In this document: positions 14,775 through 23,604 of the stretch, one piece after another
Layout of the letters: every line of letters begins with the position of its first letter
Position numbering within the stretch: the stretch's first letter is position 1
From: Candidatus Burarchaeum sp.
GTDB lineage: Archaea > Micrarchaeota > Micrarchaeia > Burarchaeales > Burarchaeaceae
Direction: 5' to 3'
Assembly: GCF_030646255.1 (NCBI RefSeq)
Contig: NZ_JAUSNF010000001.1
Location: 1 to 39,365, forward strand
Length of the DNA stretch: 39,365 nucleotides
Notes under the pieces: model-generated
What the model was told of the DNA's origin: nothing
The model's input: the letters and a program-made list of their open reading frames with translations, nothing else
The model's database searches: none
Position numbers and translations under genes: made by a program

Positions 14775-15725
14775 CTACGCCGTATTTTTAGTTTTCTTGT
14801 TCTTCACGTAATCCGCAATCGTAAGCGCAATGCCCTTGTCAAATGGCATGCTGGCCTCAAAGCCAAAGTATTTTTTGGCGCGGGAGGAATCGAACAGCCT
14901 TCGCGGCTGCCCGCCGGGCTTGCTCTTGTCCCACACAACCTCGCCCCTGAAGCCGGTTTTCTCAACCACGAGCTTGGCCAGCTGAAGGATGGAAATCTCC
15001 TGCCCGCTGCCAACATTCACGGGCTCCGAGCCATCGTACTTTTTCGCAGCGAGCACAATTGCGCGGGCGCAGTCATCCACATAGAGGAACTCGCGCGTGG
15101 GCTTTCCGTCGCCCCAGAAGGTCACGCTTTCCGCGCCCTCCGCATTTGCCTTCACGCACTTGTAAATCATGGCTGAGATAACGTGCGAGGAGCTGTCGTT
15201 GAAGTGGTCGCCAGGGCCGTAGAGGTTGACAGGTATCAGGTAGATGCCGTTGAAGCCATACTGCTGCCTGTAGGCCTGCAGCTGCACGAGCATCATTTTC
15301 TTGGCAAGCCCATAGGGTGCATTAGTTTCCTCAGGATAGCCGGCCCACAAATTTTCCTCCTTGAAAGGGAGGGGAATTTCCCTAGGGTAAGCACAGACTG
15401 AGCCAATGGCAACTAATTTCTTAACGCCTGCCTTGCGGGCCTCGTCAATTGTGAGCGCGCCCATCATGAGATTTTGGTAATAGAAATCGCCCGGGTGCTG
15501 GCGCGTCTCGCCTATGCCACCCACTTTTCCCGCGGCGTGAATTACAATTTCGGGCTGCGAGTCCTTGAAAAGCTTGCGTACGTCAGCCTGCTCGCACAAG
15601 TCATACTCGCTCGAGTGCGGCCTGATGAGCTCAGAAGGCTTTTCAGCCTCAAGAAGCTTGGACAGCGGCGCGCCTAGGAAGCCATGGCCGCCAGTCAGAA
15701 GGATCCGCTTGCCTCGGAGTTCCAT
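14775..15725 (-). CDS. GDP-L-fucose synthase-like epimerase/reductase (Fcl/WcaG; possibly ColC role)
   Basis: The 316-residue extended SDR has the Rossmann motif LTGGHGFLG and SVCAYPREI with the Ser and Cys of the Fcl active site. The catalytic pair is YGLAK (YxxxK) and HFNDSSSHVI carries the second acid/base His region. Fcl converts GDP-4-keto-6-deoxymannose to GDP-L-fucose by 3,5-epimerisation and NADPH reduction. The related ColC performs the analogous C5 epimerisation and reduction on the 3-deoxy intermediate. Because the next gene encodes a His-type dehydratase, either reaction is possible. Its ATG overlaps the stop of gmd (TAATG), so the pair is translationally coupled. Confidence 0.88.
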   Translation of the reverse strand: MELRGKRILLTGGHGFLGAPLSKLLEAEKPSELIRPHSSEYDLCEQADVRKLFKDSQPEIVIHAAGKVGGIGETRQHPGDFYYQNLMMGALTIDEARKAGVKKLVAIGSVCAYPREIPLPFKEENLWAGYPEETNAPYGLAKKMMLVQLQAYRQQYGFNGIYLIPVNLYGPGDHFNDSSSHVISAMIYKCVKANAEGAESVTFWGDGKPTREFLYVDDCARAIVLAAKKYDGSEPVNVGSGQEISILQLAKLVVEKTGFRGEVVWDKSKPGGQPRRLFDSSRAKKYFGFEASMPFDKGIALTIADYVKNKKTKNTA

Positions 15726-16720
15726 TAGAGCACACCTTTGAGGCCCTCTTTTTTCATGTCCGCATCCAGCATTAATTTCGCAAGCTCTTTGAACTGCATC
15801 TTCGGAGACCAGCCGAGCTCCTTCTTTGCCTTAGATGCATCGCCCTGCAGGACTTCGACCTCGGAGGGCCTGAAATAGCGCGGGTCTATTTTCACATAAT
15901 CCTTCCAGTCAAGCTTCACGAGCGAGAAGCATTCTTCAAGGAACTCGCGCACGCTGTGAGTCTTGCCGGTTGCTATCACAAAGTCGTCGGCCTTCTTGTG
16001 CTGCAGTATCCTGTACATCGCATCAGTATAGTCCGGCGCATAGCCCCAGTCCCTCTTCGAGTCCAGGTTGCCCAGGTAGATGAGCTTGTCCTTGCCTGCA
16101 AGTATGCGCGCAATCCCGCGCGTTATCTTGCGCGTGACGAAAGTCTCGCCCCTGCGCGGGCTCTCGTGGTTGAATAGGATGCCATTGGATGCAAACATAC
16201 CGTAGCTCTCGCGGTAGTTCTGCACAATATAGTAGGCATAGGCCTTGGCGCAGGCATAGGGGCTGCGCGGATGGAACGCCGTCTTCTCGCTCTGCGGAGG
16301 CGCGCTCGAGCCGAACAACTCTGATGAAGACGCCTGGTAGAATTTTATCTTCTTCTTGGCGCGCCTTACGGCTTCCAGGAGGCGCACTGTTCCTAGCGCC
16401 ACGATGTCTGCAGTATATTCGGGAATGTCAAATGAGACGCGCACATGACTTTGCGCGCCGAGGTGGTAAATCTCATCGGGCGCCACATGGTCGACTATGC
16501 GCCAGATTGAGGATGCGTCGCCCATGTCGCCGTAGTGCAGGAAAAGCCTTGCGTCAGGGTCGTGTATGTCCTTGAACAAGTGGTCTATGCGCGAGGTGTT
16601 GAACGTGGACGCGCGGCGTATTATGCCGTGCACCAGGTAGTTCTTTTCCAGCAGCTGTTCTGCAAGATAGGAACCGTCCTGGCCAGTTATGCCCGTGACG
16701 AGTGCGACTTTCTGCTCCAT
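15725..16720 (-). CDS. gmd: GDP-mannose 4,6-dehydratase
   Basis: The 331-residue protein has the Gmd pattern: [79 protein letters not shown], the YACAK active site, [30 protein letters not shown] and [16 protein letters not shown]. It converts GDP-D-mannose to GDP-4-keto-6-deoxy-D-mannose, the branch point for GDP-fucose, rhamnose, perosamine and colitose. It is the first gene of the minus-strand module gmd, fcl-like and His-type PLP enzyme. A TATA element (16742-16751) 26 nt upstream of ATG 16720 indicates a leaderless start. No mannose-1-phosphate guanylyltransferase is certain in the window, though the partial gene at 38903-39365 could be one. Confidence 0.95.
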   Translation of the reverse strand: MEQKVALVTGITGQDGSYLAEQLLEKNYLVHGIIRRASTFNTSRIDHLFKDIHDPDARLFLHYGDMGDASSIWRIVDHVAPDEIYHLGAQSHVRVSFDIPEYTADIVALGTVRLLEAVRRAKKKIKFYQASSSELFGSSAPPQSEKTAFHPRSPYACAKAYAYYIVQNYRESYGMFASNGILFNHESPRRGETFVTRKITRGIARILAGKDKLIYLGNLDSKRDWGYAPDYTDAMYRILQHKKADDFVIATGKTHSVREFLEECFSLVKLDWKDYVKIDPRYFRPSEVEVLQGDASKAKKELGWSPKMQFKELAKLMLDADMKKEGLKGVL

Positions 16721-16741
16721 GGACAGAGTATGGGCGGGAAA

Positions 16742-16751
16742 TTATTAAAAC
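16742..16751 (-). promoter_or_regulatory. TATA box of gmd
   Basis: GTTTTAATAA on the minus strand lies about 26 nt before ATG 16720, fitting a leaderless operon transcript for gmd and the two genes behind it. Confidence 0.6.
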
Positions 16752-16836
16752 TAGGCACCTAGGCCGCAGGCGCGCCAGGCCGCTGGACGCATGGGAGCTT
16801 TTCCTCCGGCCGTCTCGGCTTTCGGCAGCTCCGAAG

Positions 16837-16846
16837 CTATTAAATC
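16837..16846 (+). promoter_or_regulatory. TATA box of the flippase gene
   Basis: CTATTAAATC is centred about 25 nt before ATG 16867. It supports that ATG over the longer open frame from 16702, which would overlap the divergent gmd promoter. Confidence 0.6.
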
Positions 16847-16866
16847 TTGCAGTCCATTTTCAGAAC

Positions 16867-18366
16867 ATGCTCAGTCGCGCACTCAGGCTCAATGCCTACG
16901 CCGTTGCTTCGCAGGGGGCGATACTTGCAGGAGGCATACTTTTTGCAGTAATTCTAACGCGGCTGCTTACGACCGAGGACTACGGCCTTGTGAGCTCGTT
17001 CATCTCATTCGTGGTCTTCATCACGCTAGTTTCAGACATGGGAATCCGCACGACTGCCAGCAAGTTCGTGGGCGCCGCCTTCTTTTCCAAGGACCCGAAG
17101 CTTTGGAAGTATATTGTGCAGTTCGGATGCCTGCGCTTCCTTTTTGTGCTTATTATGGGACTCGCAACTTTTGCGCTTTCAGGAAACCTTGCTGAGAGCA
17201 TACTGCACTCGCAAAAATACACCTACATCTTCCAGTTCACAGGCATTACTGCGATAATTTACTCAGCCATGCATTTCCTGGAAGGGCTCGTATCCGCAGC
17301 CAATAAGTACGAATACACGTTTGCGGGCTCGGTCATAGTTAACGCCTCAAGGCTCGTGCTTCCGGTTGCCGCAGTGCTGTTCATTGCGCCCACTGCAGAA
17401 TGGACTATTACAGGAGTTGCGACAGGCTACCTGCTGGGTGCGCTTTCATATGTATTTTTCTTCCACCGAACATATGGCATGAAGCTTGCGCGGCCCGAGA
17501 AAATGGGCAAAGAAGTCAGGACCTTTGCAGTCTATGCGGGCGTGCTTGCCCTGGCTGGCGCGTTTTTGAGCAATTTTGACACAGTACTGCTGAACGCATT
17601 CCTGAGCCCTGAGAGCGTGGCGCTCTACAAGGCGGCGCAGATAGTCCTTATAGGCGTGATTTCGCTTGCACCTATCTCCTACATGGTGATATTCACATTC
17701 TTTGTGGAGCTTGAAGCTGGAGGAAATAGGAAGGCGCAGAGCGAGGCCTACTCGCAGGCCACCAGGTACGGCCTGATTTTCTTCCTGCCCATCTCAGTCA
17801 TGATGTTCGTGCTGTCGGCAGACATCATCGGGTTCCTGTACCCGGGCACATACCTCCCTGCTGCGGACGCGCTGAAGGTTTTTGCTTTCATCCCGCCGTT
17901 TGTCTTCCTCTTCAACATGAACATCGCGTCGCTGCAGGCTCGGGGCGAGATAAGGGAGGCGTGCAAGCTCGTGCTTCTCGCTGGAGGCGCATCTATAGTT
18001 CTGAACGTGCTTCTCATACCTTATTTCGGGTTTGTGGGCGCCGCAATGGCATATGCCGTGGCATATATCCTTCCCACGCTTCTATCATTCCCCACAATGG
18101 CCAGGAAGCTGGAATTGCATGTGAAATGGACTGCGCTTGCAAGGCCAGTGGCGATTTCGGTGCTGGCAGCTGGGGCAGTGGCAGCGGCCAGGTTGCTGGG
18201 CCTGAGCAATGAGATTGCGCTCATCGCAGTCTTCCCGCTTGCGTGCGCAGCACTTTACCTCCTGACGCTCGAACCCGAGGACCGCAGGCTGCTAGATGCA
18301 CTCTTGAGCCTCGTAAGGAGCGAGAAGGACGTCATCAGGGGCAAGGGGAAGGGGCGCGGAGGCTGA
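16867..18366 (+). CDS. Polysaccharide flippase (Wzx/MATE-like)
   Basis: The 499-residue protein has about twelve to fourteen hydrophobic helices. Its N-terminus, LRLNAYAVASQGAILAGGILFAVILTRLLTTEDYGLVSSFISFVVFITLVSDMGIRTTASKFVG, is the polysaccharide-synthase/Wzx signature (MVF superfamily). Such proteins flip lipid-linked oligosaccharides across the cytoplasmic membrane. It ends with a basic, Gly-rich tail (KDVIRGKGKGRGG). Its gene diverges from gmd, so glycan precursor synthesis and export are read outward from a shared 146-base promoter region. It is likely the exporter for the glycan built by the glycosyltransferases in this window. Confidence 0.88.
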   Translation: MLSRALRLNAYAVASQGAILAGGILFAVILTRLLTTEDYGLVSSFISFVVFITLVSDMGIRTTASKFVGAAFFSKDPKLWKYIVQFGCLRFLFVLIMGLATFALSGNLAESILHSQKYTYIFQFTGITAIIYSAMHFLEGLVSAANKYEYTFAGSVIVNASRLVLPVAAVLFIAPTAEWTITGVATGYLLGALSYVFFFHRTYGMKLARPEKMGKEVRTFAVYAGVLALAGAFLSNFDTVLLNAFLSPESVALYKAAQIVLIGVISLAPISYMVIFTFFVELEAGGNRKAQSEAYSQATRYGLIFFLPISVMMFVLSADIIGFLYPGTYLPAADALKVFAFIPPFVFLFNMNIASLQARGEIREACKLVLLAGGASIVLNVLLIPYFGFVGAAMAYAVAYILPTLLSFPTMARKLELHVKWTALARPVAISVLAAGAVAAARLLGLSNEIALIAVFPLACAALYLLTLEPEDRRLLDALLSLVRSEKDVIRGKGKGRGG

Positions 18367-18448
18367 GGAAGCCCGTGCGCATGGAGCTCGACGGCGGCAG
18401 GGATGCGAGCAGCTGCTTCGGAGCGGCCGGCTAGGCTCCGGGGCGCGC

Positions 18449-18462
18449 GAAATATATAAAAA
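18449..18462 (+). promoter_or_regulatory. TATA box of the first radical SAM gene
   Basis: GAAATATATAAAAA is a strong archaeal TATA box. The expected start of transcription near 18481-18487 leaves a leader of about 40 nt before ATG 18526. It excludes the GTG at 18463 as start codon. Confidence 0.7.
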
Positions 18463-18525
18463 GTGTCGGCAGGGAAATGTTGTAAACAACGGCTAAATGA
18501 AAGACTGTTGGCTAAACGTGAGCAA

Positions 18526-20016
18526 ATGTCGAAAATTCTTTTGGTAACAAGCAATTTTGAAGAGAATGTCGAGCCGATGTATGCGGACAGGGAAAAGGTA
18601 ATGGCAATGGTGGATGGCTCGCACTATCCGCTCGGCCTCCCATATATACATTCCTATATGGAGAGCCTAGGGCACGAGGTCCGCACGCTTTTCCTGAACA
18701 GCTACGGCTGGGAGCTCTGCTTCAGCGAGATGACGAAGGCGCTGGAGGAGTTCCGGCCGGACATTGTCGGGTTCCAGATGCTCACGCAGAACAGGGTGAG
18801 CACGTATAAGTTAATGGAGCACATCCACGAAAAATATCCGAACATCAAAATAGTCGCAGGCGGTGTGCATGCAAGCATCATGTACGAGCAGCTTGTGAAA
18901 AAATATCCGTATCTGATGGTTGTGATAGGCGAGGGCGAGATAAGTTTTGCTGAGCTCGTGAAGGCGCTGGAGGAAGAGAGCGAGCTGGCAAACGTGGACG
19001 GGATTGCATTTTCACGCGAGGGACGGATGGTCAAGACCAGGCATAGGCCGCTCATAAAAGACCTCGACATGCTGCCGTTCCCGAAGCATGAGCTGTATTT
19101 TAACGACAACAGGATGTTCGGGTGCCTGCTGACTTCCCGCGGATGCCCGTGCAAGTGCAGTTTCTGCGCGCTGGATAGCATATCGCTCGGAGTCAACCGC
19201 ACAAGGTCGGTGAAGAACGTAATCGAGGAAATTGAGCTGATGATGAAGCAGTTTCCGCAGATGAAGCGCATCTGGATACATGATGACACGTTCTTCTTGA
19301 ACAATAAGCGGGTGATAGAGTTCTGCGACGAGGTCATCAAGCGCAAGATAAAGATGGAATTCATCTGCAGCGGCCGCATAAAGCCGTTCACCGAGGAAAT
19401 GGCGAAGAAGCTGGAGGAGGCGAACTTCACCAAGATAATGTTCGGCCTTGAGAGCGGGGTGGACAGCATACTCGTAAGGGCGCACAAGGGCATAACCCAG
19501 CAGCGCGTGCTTGACACCTTCCGCATCCTGTCCAAGACAAAGCTCGATGTCATGTGCTTCCTGATTGTCGGCCTGCCCGGCGAGACCGAGGAAACTATTA
19601 TTGAGACTGCGAACTTTGTGAAGAAGCTGCAGAAGATGAGGTACATACGCTACGGCGATGCCGCAATTCTGCGAGTATATCCAGGCACCGAAGTCTACCG
19701 CATTGCAAAAGAGAAGGGCCAACTGACTGATGACTACTGGCTGGGCGATGGCCCAACGCCGCACTATTTAGTGGAGAATAGTGAGGAAGAGCTTGTGAGG
19801 TACGAGAAGCTGCTTCTCGACAGGATTGCGATTGATAGAATACTTACATGGAATGTGCTGAAGGGCGATTGGCAGGATGCCCTGAAGGCGCAGTGGGAAA
19901 TGCTGCCCTATGGGTTTGCATACCTTGCTGAATTTACGTGGAAGCGCAAAGGCCCTGCGGCATCGAGGCTAGTATCGAAGGTAATAAGAAAAATTCCGGT
20001 GCTTGGAAAAAAATAA
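18526..20016 (+). CDS. B12-binding-domain radical SAM protein
   Basis: The 496-residue protein has an N-terminal cobalamin-binding-like Rossmann domain (DIVGFQMLTQNR, IKIVAGGVHAS, VVIGEGEISFAELVKAL). It has no DxHxxG motif, so cobalamin may bind base-off without the lower His or not at all. The radical SAM core follows with SRGCPCKCSFC (Cys207, Cys211, Cys214) and the later IMFGLESG, CFLIVGLPGETEETI and LRVYPGTEVY blocks of the COG1032 type. The C-terminal 100 residues are helical and basic. Members methylate or rearrange unactivated carbons of lipids, sugars and antibiotics; the substrate here is unknown. It is flanked by a flippase and glycosyltransferase genes, which hints at a glycan or lipid-carrier substrate. 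Confidence 0.85.
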   Translation: MSKILLVTSNFEENVEPMYADREKVMAMVDGSHYPLGLPYIHSYMESLGHEVRTLFLNSYGWELCFSEMTKALEEFRPDIVGFQMLTQNRVSTYKLMEHIHEKYPNIKIVAGGVHASIMYEQLVKKYPYLMVVIGEGEISFAELVKALEEESELANVDGIAFSREGRMVKTRHRPLIKDLDMLPFPKHELYFNDNRMFGCLLTSRGCPCKCSFCALDSISLGVNRTRSVKNVIEEIELMMKQFPQMKRIWIHDDTFFLNNKRVIEFCDEVIKRKIKMEFICSGRIKPFTEEMAKKLEEANFTKIMFGLESGVDSILVRAHKGITQQRVLDTFRILSKTKLDVMCFLIVGLPGETEETIIETANFVKKLQKMRYIRYGDAAILRVYPGTEVYRIAKEKGQLTDDYWLGDGPTPHYLVENSEEELVRYEKLLLDRIAIDRILTWNVLKGDWQDALKAQWEMLPYGFAYLAEFTWKRKGPAASRLVSKVIRKIPVLGKK

Positions 20017-20061
20017 ACTAGCTGAAGCAGCATTTCGAGGGTCGGGACAAAAAATGGCAGA

Positions 20062-20994
20062 CTAACTGAAGCGGCGCACCAAGGAAGTCAGGGCTCTTTT
20101 TACTACAAAGTAGGCGACTATGAACTGGCGTGCAAAGGACATTATTACATAGGCAATGCTCGGCAGAAGCATGTGGGTCTTCAGCACGCACCAGATGAAT
20201 TCGATTATCAGCACGAAAGTCAGCGCGAGCACTGCATATTTTGCAGCTGGGTAGAAGAATGAAAGGAGGAATGCGGCTAGGAAGGAAAACCAATAGGCTG
20301 GGCCTAAAGGATAGAAGAGCGCCATCATGCGCCATTTGAACATGCGCGGGACAAGGCTCTTGCCGAGCCAAGAGGCCTGCTTGTAGTAGTCGCCCAGCGA
20401 GGAGGGCTCGACATGCTCAGCTACGGCATCCATAGACACTGCGCGCAGGCCTGCCGCCCTTATGCGGTTGTGCATGTCCCGGTCCTCAAAATAGCGCAGG
20501 GATGCGTCGAAGCCGCCGAGCTGCTCAAACGTTTCGCGCCTGTAGGCATGAGGCGTCTCAATGAGCTCGGCAACAGACCGGCCGGCCAAATGCATTATGC
20601 GCACGTAGTTGCATTTTTCCATGAAGGTCTTCGGCACGCGCGAGGGGTTGGCCCAGTAGGCAAGCTTCACGGCCTTGTCTCGGAACTTCTTCTCCGCGAC
20701 TTCAAGGCAGTTGTCCCCGAGAAGTACGTCTGCGTCCAGGAAGACCAGCACATCGCCTTTCGCAATTTTAGCGCCCAGGTTTTTTGCAGCTGAAACCCCG
20801 CACCGCGCGCCCTTCACGAGCCGCAGGCCCTTGTATTTTTTCGCGAGCGCGAGCACCTTCTTGGGCGTATCATCTGTAGAGTCATCAACTACAATGACCT
20901 CGTCGGGATTGCGGGTCTGCGCGTAGACGTGCGCGAGCGTTTCGGCTATTCCCGCTGACTCGTTGTAGGTTGGGATTATGACGCTGATGCGCAT
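20062..20994 (-). CDS. Family 2 glycosyltransferase with C-terminal membrane segments
   Basis: The 310-residue protein starts RISVIIPTYNESAGIAETLAHVYAQT. It has VVDDSTDDT, a DXD site in VFLDADVLL, and the GGFDASLRYFEDRDMHNRIRAAG acceptor region of GT2 enzymes. Two or three hydrophobic segments near the C-terminus (PAYWFSFLAAFLLSFF, AVLALTFVLIIEFIWCVL) anchor it in the membrane. It would add a sugar from a nucleotide donor to a lipid-linked glycan on the cytoplasmic side. A TATA-like GCATAAATAA (20 to 30 nt upstream) is shared with the divergent gene at 21060. Confidence 0.88.
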   Translation of the reverse strand: MRISVIIPTYNESAGIAETLAHVYAQTRNPDEVIVVDDSTDDTPKKVLALAKKYKGLRLVKGARCGVSAAKNLGAKIAKGDVLVFLDADVLLGDNCLEVAEKKFRDKAVKLAYWANPSRVPKTFMEKCNYVRIMHLAGRSVAELIETPHAYRRETFEQLGGFDASLRYFEDRDMHNRIRAAGLRAVSMDAVAEHVEPSSLGDYYKQASWLGKSLVPRMFKWRMMALFYPLGPAYWFSFLAAFLLSFFYPAAKYAVLALTFVLIIEFIWCVLKTHMLLPSIAYVIMSFARQFIVAYFVVKRALTSLVRRFS

Positions 20995-21019
20995 GCTTTC
21001 GCTTTCGGCGCACAGCTTA

Positions 21020-21029
21020 TTATTTATGC
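21020..21029. promoter_or_regulatory. TATA-like element between divergent glycosyltransferase genes
   Basis: TTATTTATGC (GCATAAATAA on the other strand) is centred 30 nt from ATG 20994 on the minus side and about 36 nt from TTG 21060 on the plus side. It is the only AT-rich promoter-like stretch between the two genes. Confidence 0.45.
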
Positions 21030-21059
21030 TATCCGCATAGAAAATGAAAAGAACTGACT

Positions 21060-22259
21060 TTGGGTTTTGACTTGAGGGAAATTCGCGTTCTGTTCGACTT
21101 TGGGGCCTCGGGCAGGCACCACTCGCTCTATGACGAGATTCTTGAGGCGCCGCCCGCTGGCGTGCACTACACAGTGCCGAGCCTGTCCTCGCGCAGGATA
21201 CCGCACTTCGCGGTGAAGGCCTATCAAAAGGTCAGGGGCGCGCTGGACGGCAAGATTGACCTGGCGCACCTCGCGAGGAGGGTGAATAGGGCGGCCATAA
21301 CGAGGGAGGTCAAGTACGACGTGGTGCATATGGGCAACCATCTGGACCCGGTGCCCTCGCCATTCGTAGTGGACTTTGAGCAGGCGCTCTCATTCATGCA
21401 CGGGAAAGTGGACGAGAAGAATCTGGCGGCAGAAGTCGCAAAATTAAGGGCAGAGCGCACGCGCGCGATGGAGTCGGAGCAATGCAAATTCCTGCTGCCT
21501 TGGACAAACGAGGGCGCGAAGAGTGTGTGGAAGGCATTCCCGTCCAAAAAAATAAAGGAGAAGACGCGCGTGGTGAGCCTTGCCATGCAGCTTCCGCAGG
21601 AACACAAGCCGATTGCGCACGAGGGGTTCAAGGTGCTTTTCCTCGGCACTTCGAACCTCGGCGGCGAGTGGAACTTCTATTACCGCGGAGGCAGGAGGCT
21701 GCTGCGCGTGTTCGAAATGTTTGCAAAAGGCAGGAAGGATGCTGAGCTTGTGATGACAGGGGAGATTCCTCCGTTGGAGCGGGCATATGCTGAAAAGATC
21801 GGCCGATGCCGCATAACCGGGCTGATGAGCAGGGAAGAGCTCGGGCGCACAATACGGAGCGCAGATGTGCTGCTGTTCCCGTCATACGGAACGCCGGGCC
21901 TGGCATTCCTGGAGGCTAAGAGGCATCATCTCCCGATAATCACAACAGATGCCTGGGCTAACAGGGAGATTGTGGATGACGGGAAGGACGGGCTGATAGT
22001 TCCGTTTGTGAAATTCAGGACGCGCGTGGACTTTGGCTTCCCGCTGTTCAAGCACCAGTTCATTGCGCTCGAGAAGCATGATGCCGATGTGGAGTTGGAG
22101 AAGGGACTGGTGAGAGCGCTTGAAAAGATGCGCGCATCATCGCCAAAGCAGAGGAGGAAGATGGGCGATGCAGGCTTCCACAAGGTAGCGGAAGGAAAGT
22201 TCAGCATTTCTGCGAGGAATAAGAAGCTGAGGCAAATATATGCAGAGTGCGTTGAGTGA
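21060..22259 (+). CDS. GT4-type glycosyltransferase (group 1)
   Basis: The C-terminal half has the GT-B donor-binding pattern: KVLFLGTSNLGGEWNFYYRGGRRLLRVFEMF, ADVLLFPSYGTPGLAFLEAKRHHLPIITTDAWANREIVDDGKDGLIVP. That is typical of GT4 retaining glycosyltransferases. The N-terminal half is divergent. There is no ATG near the 5' end: the frame opens at TTG 21060 (399 residues), and TTG 21072 (LREIRVLFDFG) is as likely, so the start is uncertain. The gene is followed almost at once by a GT2 gene (ATG 22263), so the two probably form an operon that adds successive sugars. Confidence 0.82.
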   Translation: MGFDLREIRVLFDFGASGRHHSLYDEILEAPPAGVHYTVPSLSSRRIPHFAVKAYQKVRGALDGKIDLAHLARRVNRAAITREVKYDVVHMGNHLDPVPSPFVVDFEQALSFMHGKVDEKNLAAEVAKLRAERTRAMESEQCKFLLPWTNEGAKSVWKAFPSKKIKEKTRVVSLAMQLPQEHKPIAHEGFKVLFLGTSNLGGEWNFYYRGGRRLLRVFEMFAKGRKDAELVMTGEIPPLERAYAEKIGRCRITGLMSREELGRTIRSADVLLFPSYGTPGLAFLEAKRHHLPIITTDAWANREIVDDGKDGLIVPFVKFRTRVDFGFPLFKHQFIALEKHDADVELEKGLVRALEKMRASSPKQRRKMGDAGFHKVAEGKFSISARNKKLRQIYAECVE

Positions 22260-22262
22260 GGG

Positions 22263-23231
22263 ATGGTTTCCATGGTGAAGAAAAAAACGGATGGCAAACC
22301 ACTCATCACTGTGGTCATGATAACCTACAACGGCGTGCGCTACATTGACGACGCGGTGCAGAGCCTGCTCGCGCAGACTGACCTGGACTTTGAAGTCGTA
22401 ATTGTGAATGACGCTTCTACGGACGAGACTCCGCGCAAGATAGATGAAGCGAAGAGGGCGTTTGAGAAGAAGGGCGTGAGGTGCAGGACTTTTGTGAATA
22501 AACAAAACAGGGGCACGGGCTACTCGTGGGGCAGGGCATCGCAGCTGGCCGAGACGCCCTGGGTGCTGTTCCTTGCAGACGACGACAGGTACATGTCCAA
22601 GAGAATAGAGAGGACGCGGGCATTCATCGCCGCACATCCTGATGCGCCGTGGTTTTACCATGATGCGATCATACTTAAGGAAGCGACGGGTGAGAAAAAC
22701 CTGCTGAGGCTCCCGCAATTCAATACGGGCAAGGAGTCAATGCAGCACTTCTTCGAACTGGCGCTCAAGAACATATTCATGGTGCACAACTCGGTTGCAA
22801 TAAAGAAGGAAGTTTACAAGCAGAGCGGCGGCTTCAGGGATTTGCGGGGCGTTGAGGATTTCGACTTCTGGATGCGGCTCATTGAGCAGGGCTTCCTGCC
22901 CGAGAAGATGGAGGGCGAGCCGCTTCTGACATATAGGAGCAGGGGGCTGGACGTAAGCAGGTTCCCGTACCAGAGCTACTACGGCGCGTTTGTACAGGTG
23001 ATGAATGATTTCCTGGACAGGAACCGAGGAAAGAATGTGGGAGCCGTATTGCTTGCGCGAGAATTCAGGATTGGCGTTTACATTGCGTACATCATGAGGT
23101 CGCTAAGGCGCGGGAATATTGTGCTGGCACTTAAGGCACTGGGCGGCATGGTGCAGCGAGACTTTTCCATCCTGCAGTTCGCAAGAATGATGGTCGTGAA
23201 GTTCTTCAGGATATTCAAGGGCGAAAATTAG
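22263..23231 (+). CDS. Family 2 glycosyltransferase
   Basis: The 322-residue protein has the GT2 signature PLITVVMITYNGVRYIDDAVQSLLAQ, VIVNDASTDETPRKI and the metal site FLADDDRYM. GGFRDLRGVEDFDFWMRLIEQG matches the catalytic-base region (ED). No clear membrane helix is seen, so it is peripheral. Two ATGs are possible: 22263 and 22272; GAGGG lies just before the first, a better distance for the second. It starts three bases after the stop of the preceding GT4 gene and is probably co-transcribed. Confidence 0.87.
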   Translation: MVSMVKKKTDGKPLITVVMITYNGVRYIDDAVQSLLAQTDLDFEVVIVNDASTDETPRKIDEAKRAFEKKGVRCRTFVNKQNRGTGYSWGRASQLAETPWVLFLADDDRYMSKRIERTRAFIAAHPDAPWFYHDAIILKEATGEKNLLRLPQFNTGKESMQHFFELALKNIFMVHNSVAIKKEVYKQSGGFRDLRGVEDFDFWMRLIEQGFLPEKMEGEPLLTYRSRGLDVSRFPYQSYYGAFVQVMNDFLDRNRGKNVGAVLLAREFRIGVYIAYIMRSLRRGNIVLALKALGGMVQRDFSILQFARMMVVKFFRIFKGEN

Positions 23232-23296
23232 GGCCTTTGTTCAGAGCGGGCATGTTCGGAGGGGCGGCCGGAGGCGAAAGTTAGGCCCCTGGAGAT

Positions 23297-23308
23297 AATT
23301 TATAATAC
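23297..23308 (+). promoter_or_regulatory. TATA box of the ferredoxin-radical SAM operon
   Basis: AATTTATAATAC lies about 50 nt before ATG 23356. The leader of roughly 25 nt carries a strong SD, GGAGGG (23344-23349), six bases before the start codon. CTCC four bases upstream can pair with it, giving a small hairpin over the SD. Confidence 0.6.
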
Positions 23309-23355
23309 ACTTCGACAGTAATCACACGCATCATACTCCATCCGGAGGGATAGAA

Positions 23356-23604
23356 ATGGCAAAATACAAGGTAGAGCATGACAGGCCGAACTGCATCGGC
23401 TGCCAGGCGTGCATAATAGTCGCACCAGATTACTGGGAAATGGGCCCGGACGGGTTGTCGCAGCTCAAGGGTTCGAAGAAGAATGGCGAGAAGTTTGAGC
23501 GCGAGATTGACGAAAAAGACCTCGAGTCGAACCTGCAGGCGGCCAGGAGCTGCCCGGTTACAATCATACATGTGAAAAAGAGCACCGGGGAAGAGATGAA
23601 ATGA
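23356..23604 (+). CDS. Single-cluster [4Fe-4S] ferredoxin
   Basis: The 82-residue protein has CIGCQAC (Cys13, Cys16, Cys19) and a remote Cys66-Pro67 (RSCPV), the ligand set of a monocluster [4Fe-4S] ferredoxin of the archaeal/Thermotoga kind. The spacer EMGPDGLSQLKGSKKNGEKFEREIDEKDLES is longer and more charged than usual. It is the first gene of a two-gene operon; its stop overlaps the ATG of the following radical SAM gene (ATGA). It is therefore likely to be that enzyme's electron donor, reducing the SAM-binding cluster. This role is inferred from context. Confidence 0.9.
   Translation: MAKYKVEHDRPNCIGCQACIIVAPDYWEMGPDGLSQLKGSKKNGEKFEREIDEKDLESNLQAARSCPVTIIHVKKSTGEEMK

Noticed and set aside
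18463-18525. Upstream GTG start for the first radical SAM gene
   Set aside because: The GTG directly follows the TATA box and would lie upstream of the transcription start.
18702-19646. Minus-strand open frame (314 codons) opposite the first radical SAM gene
   Set aside because: Ser/Phe-rich shadow sequence; the sense strand has complete radical SAM motifs.
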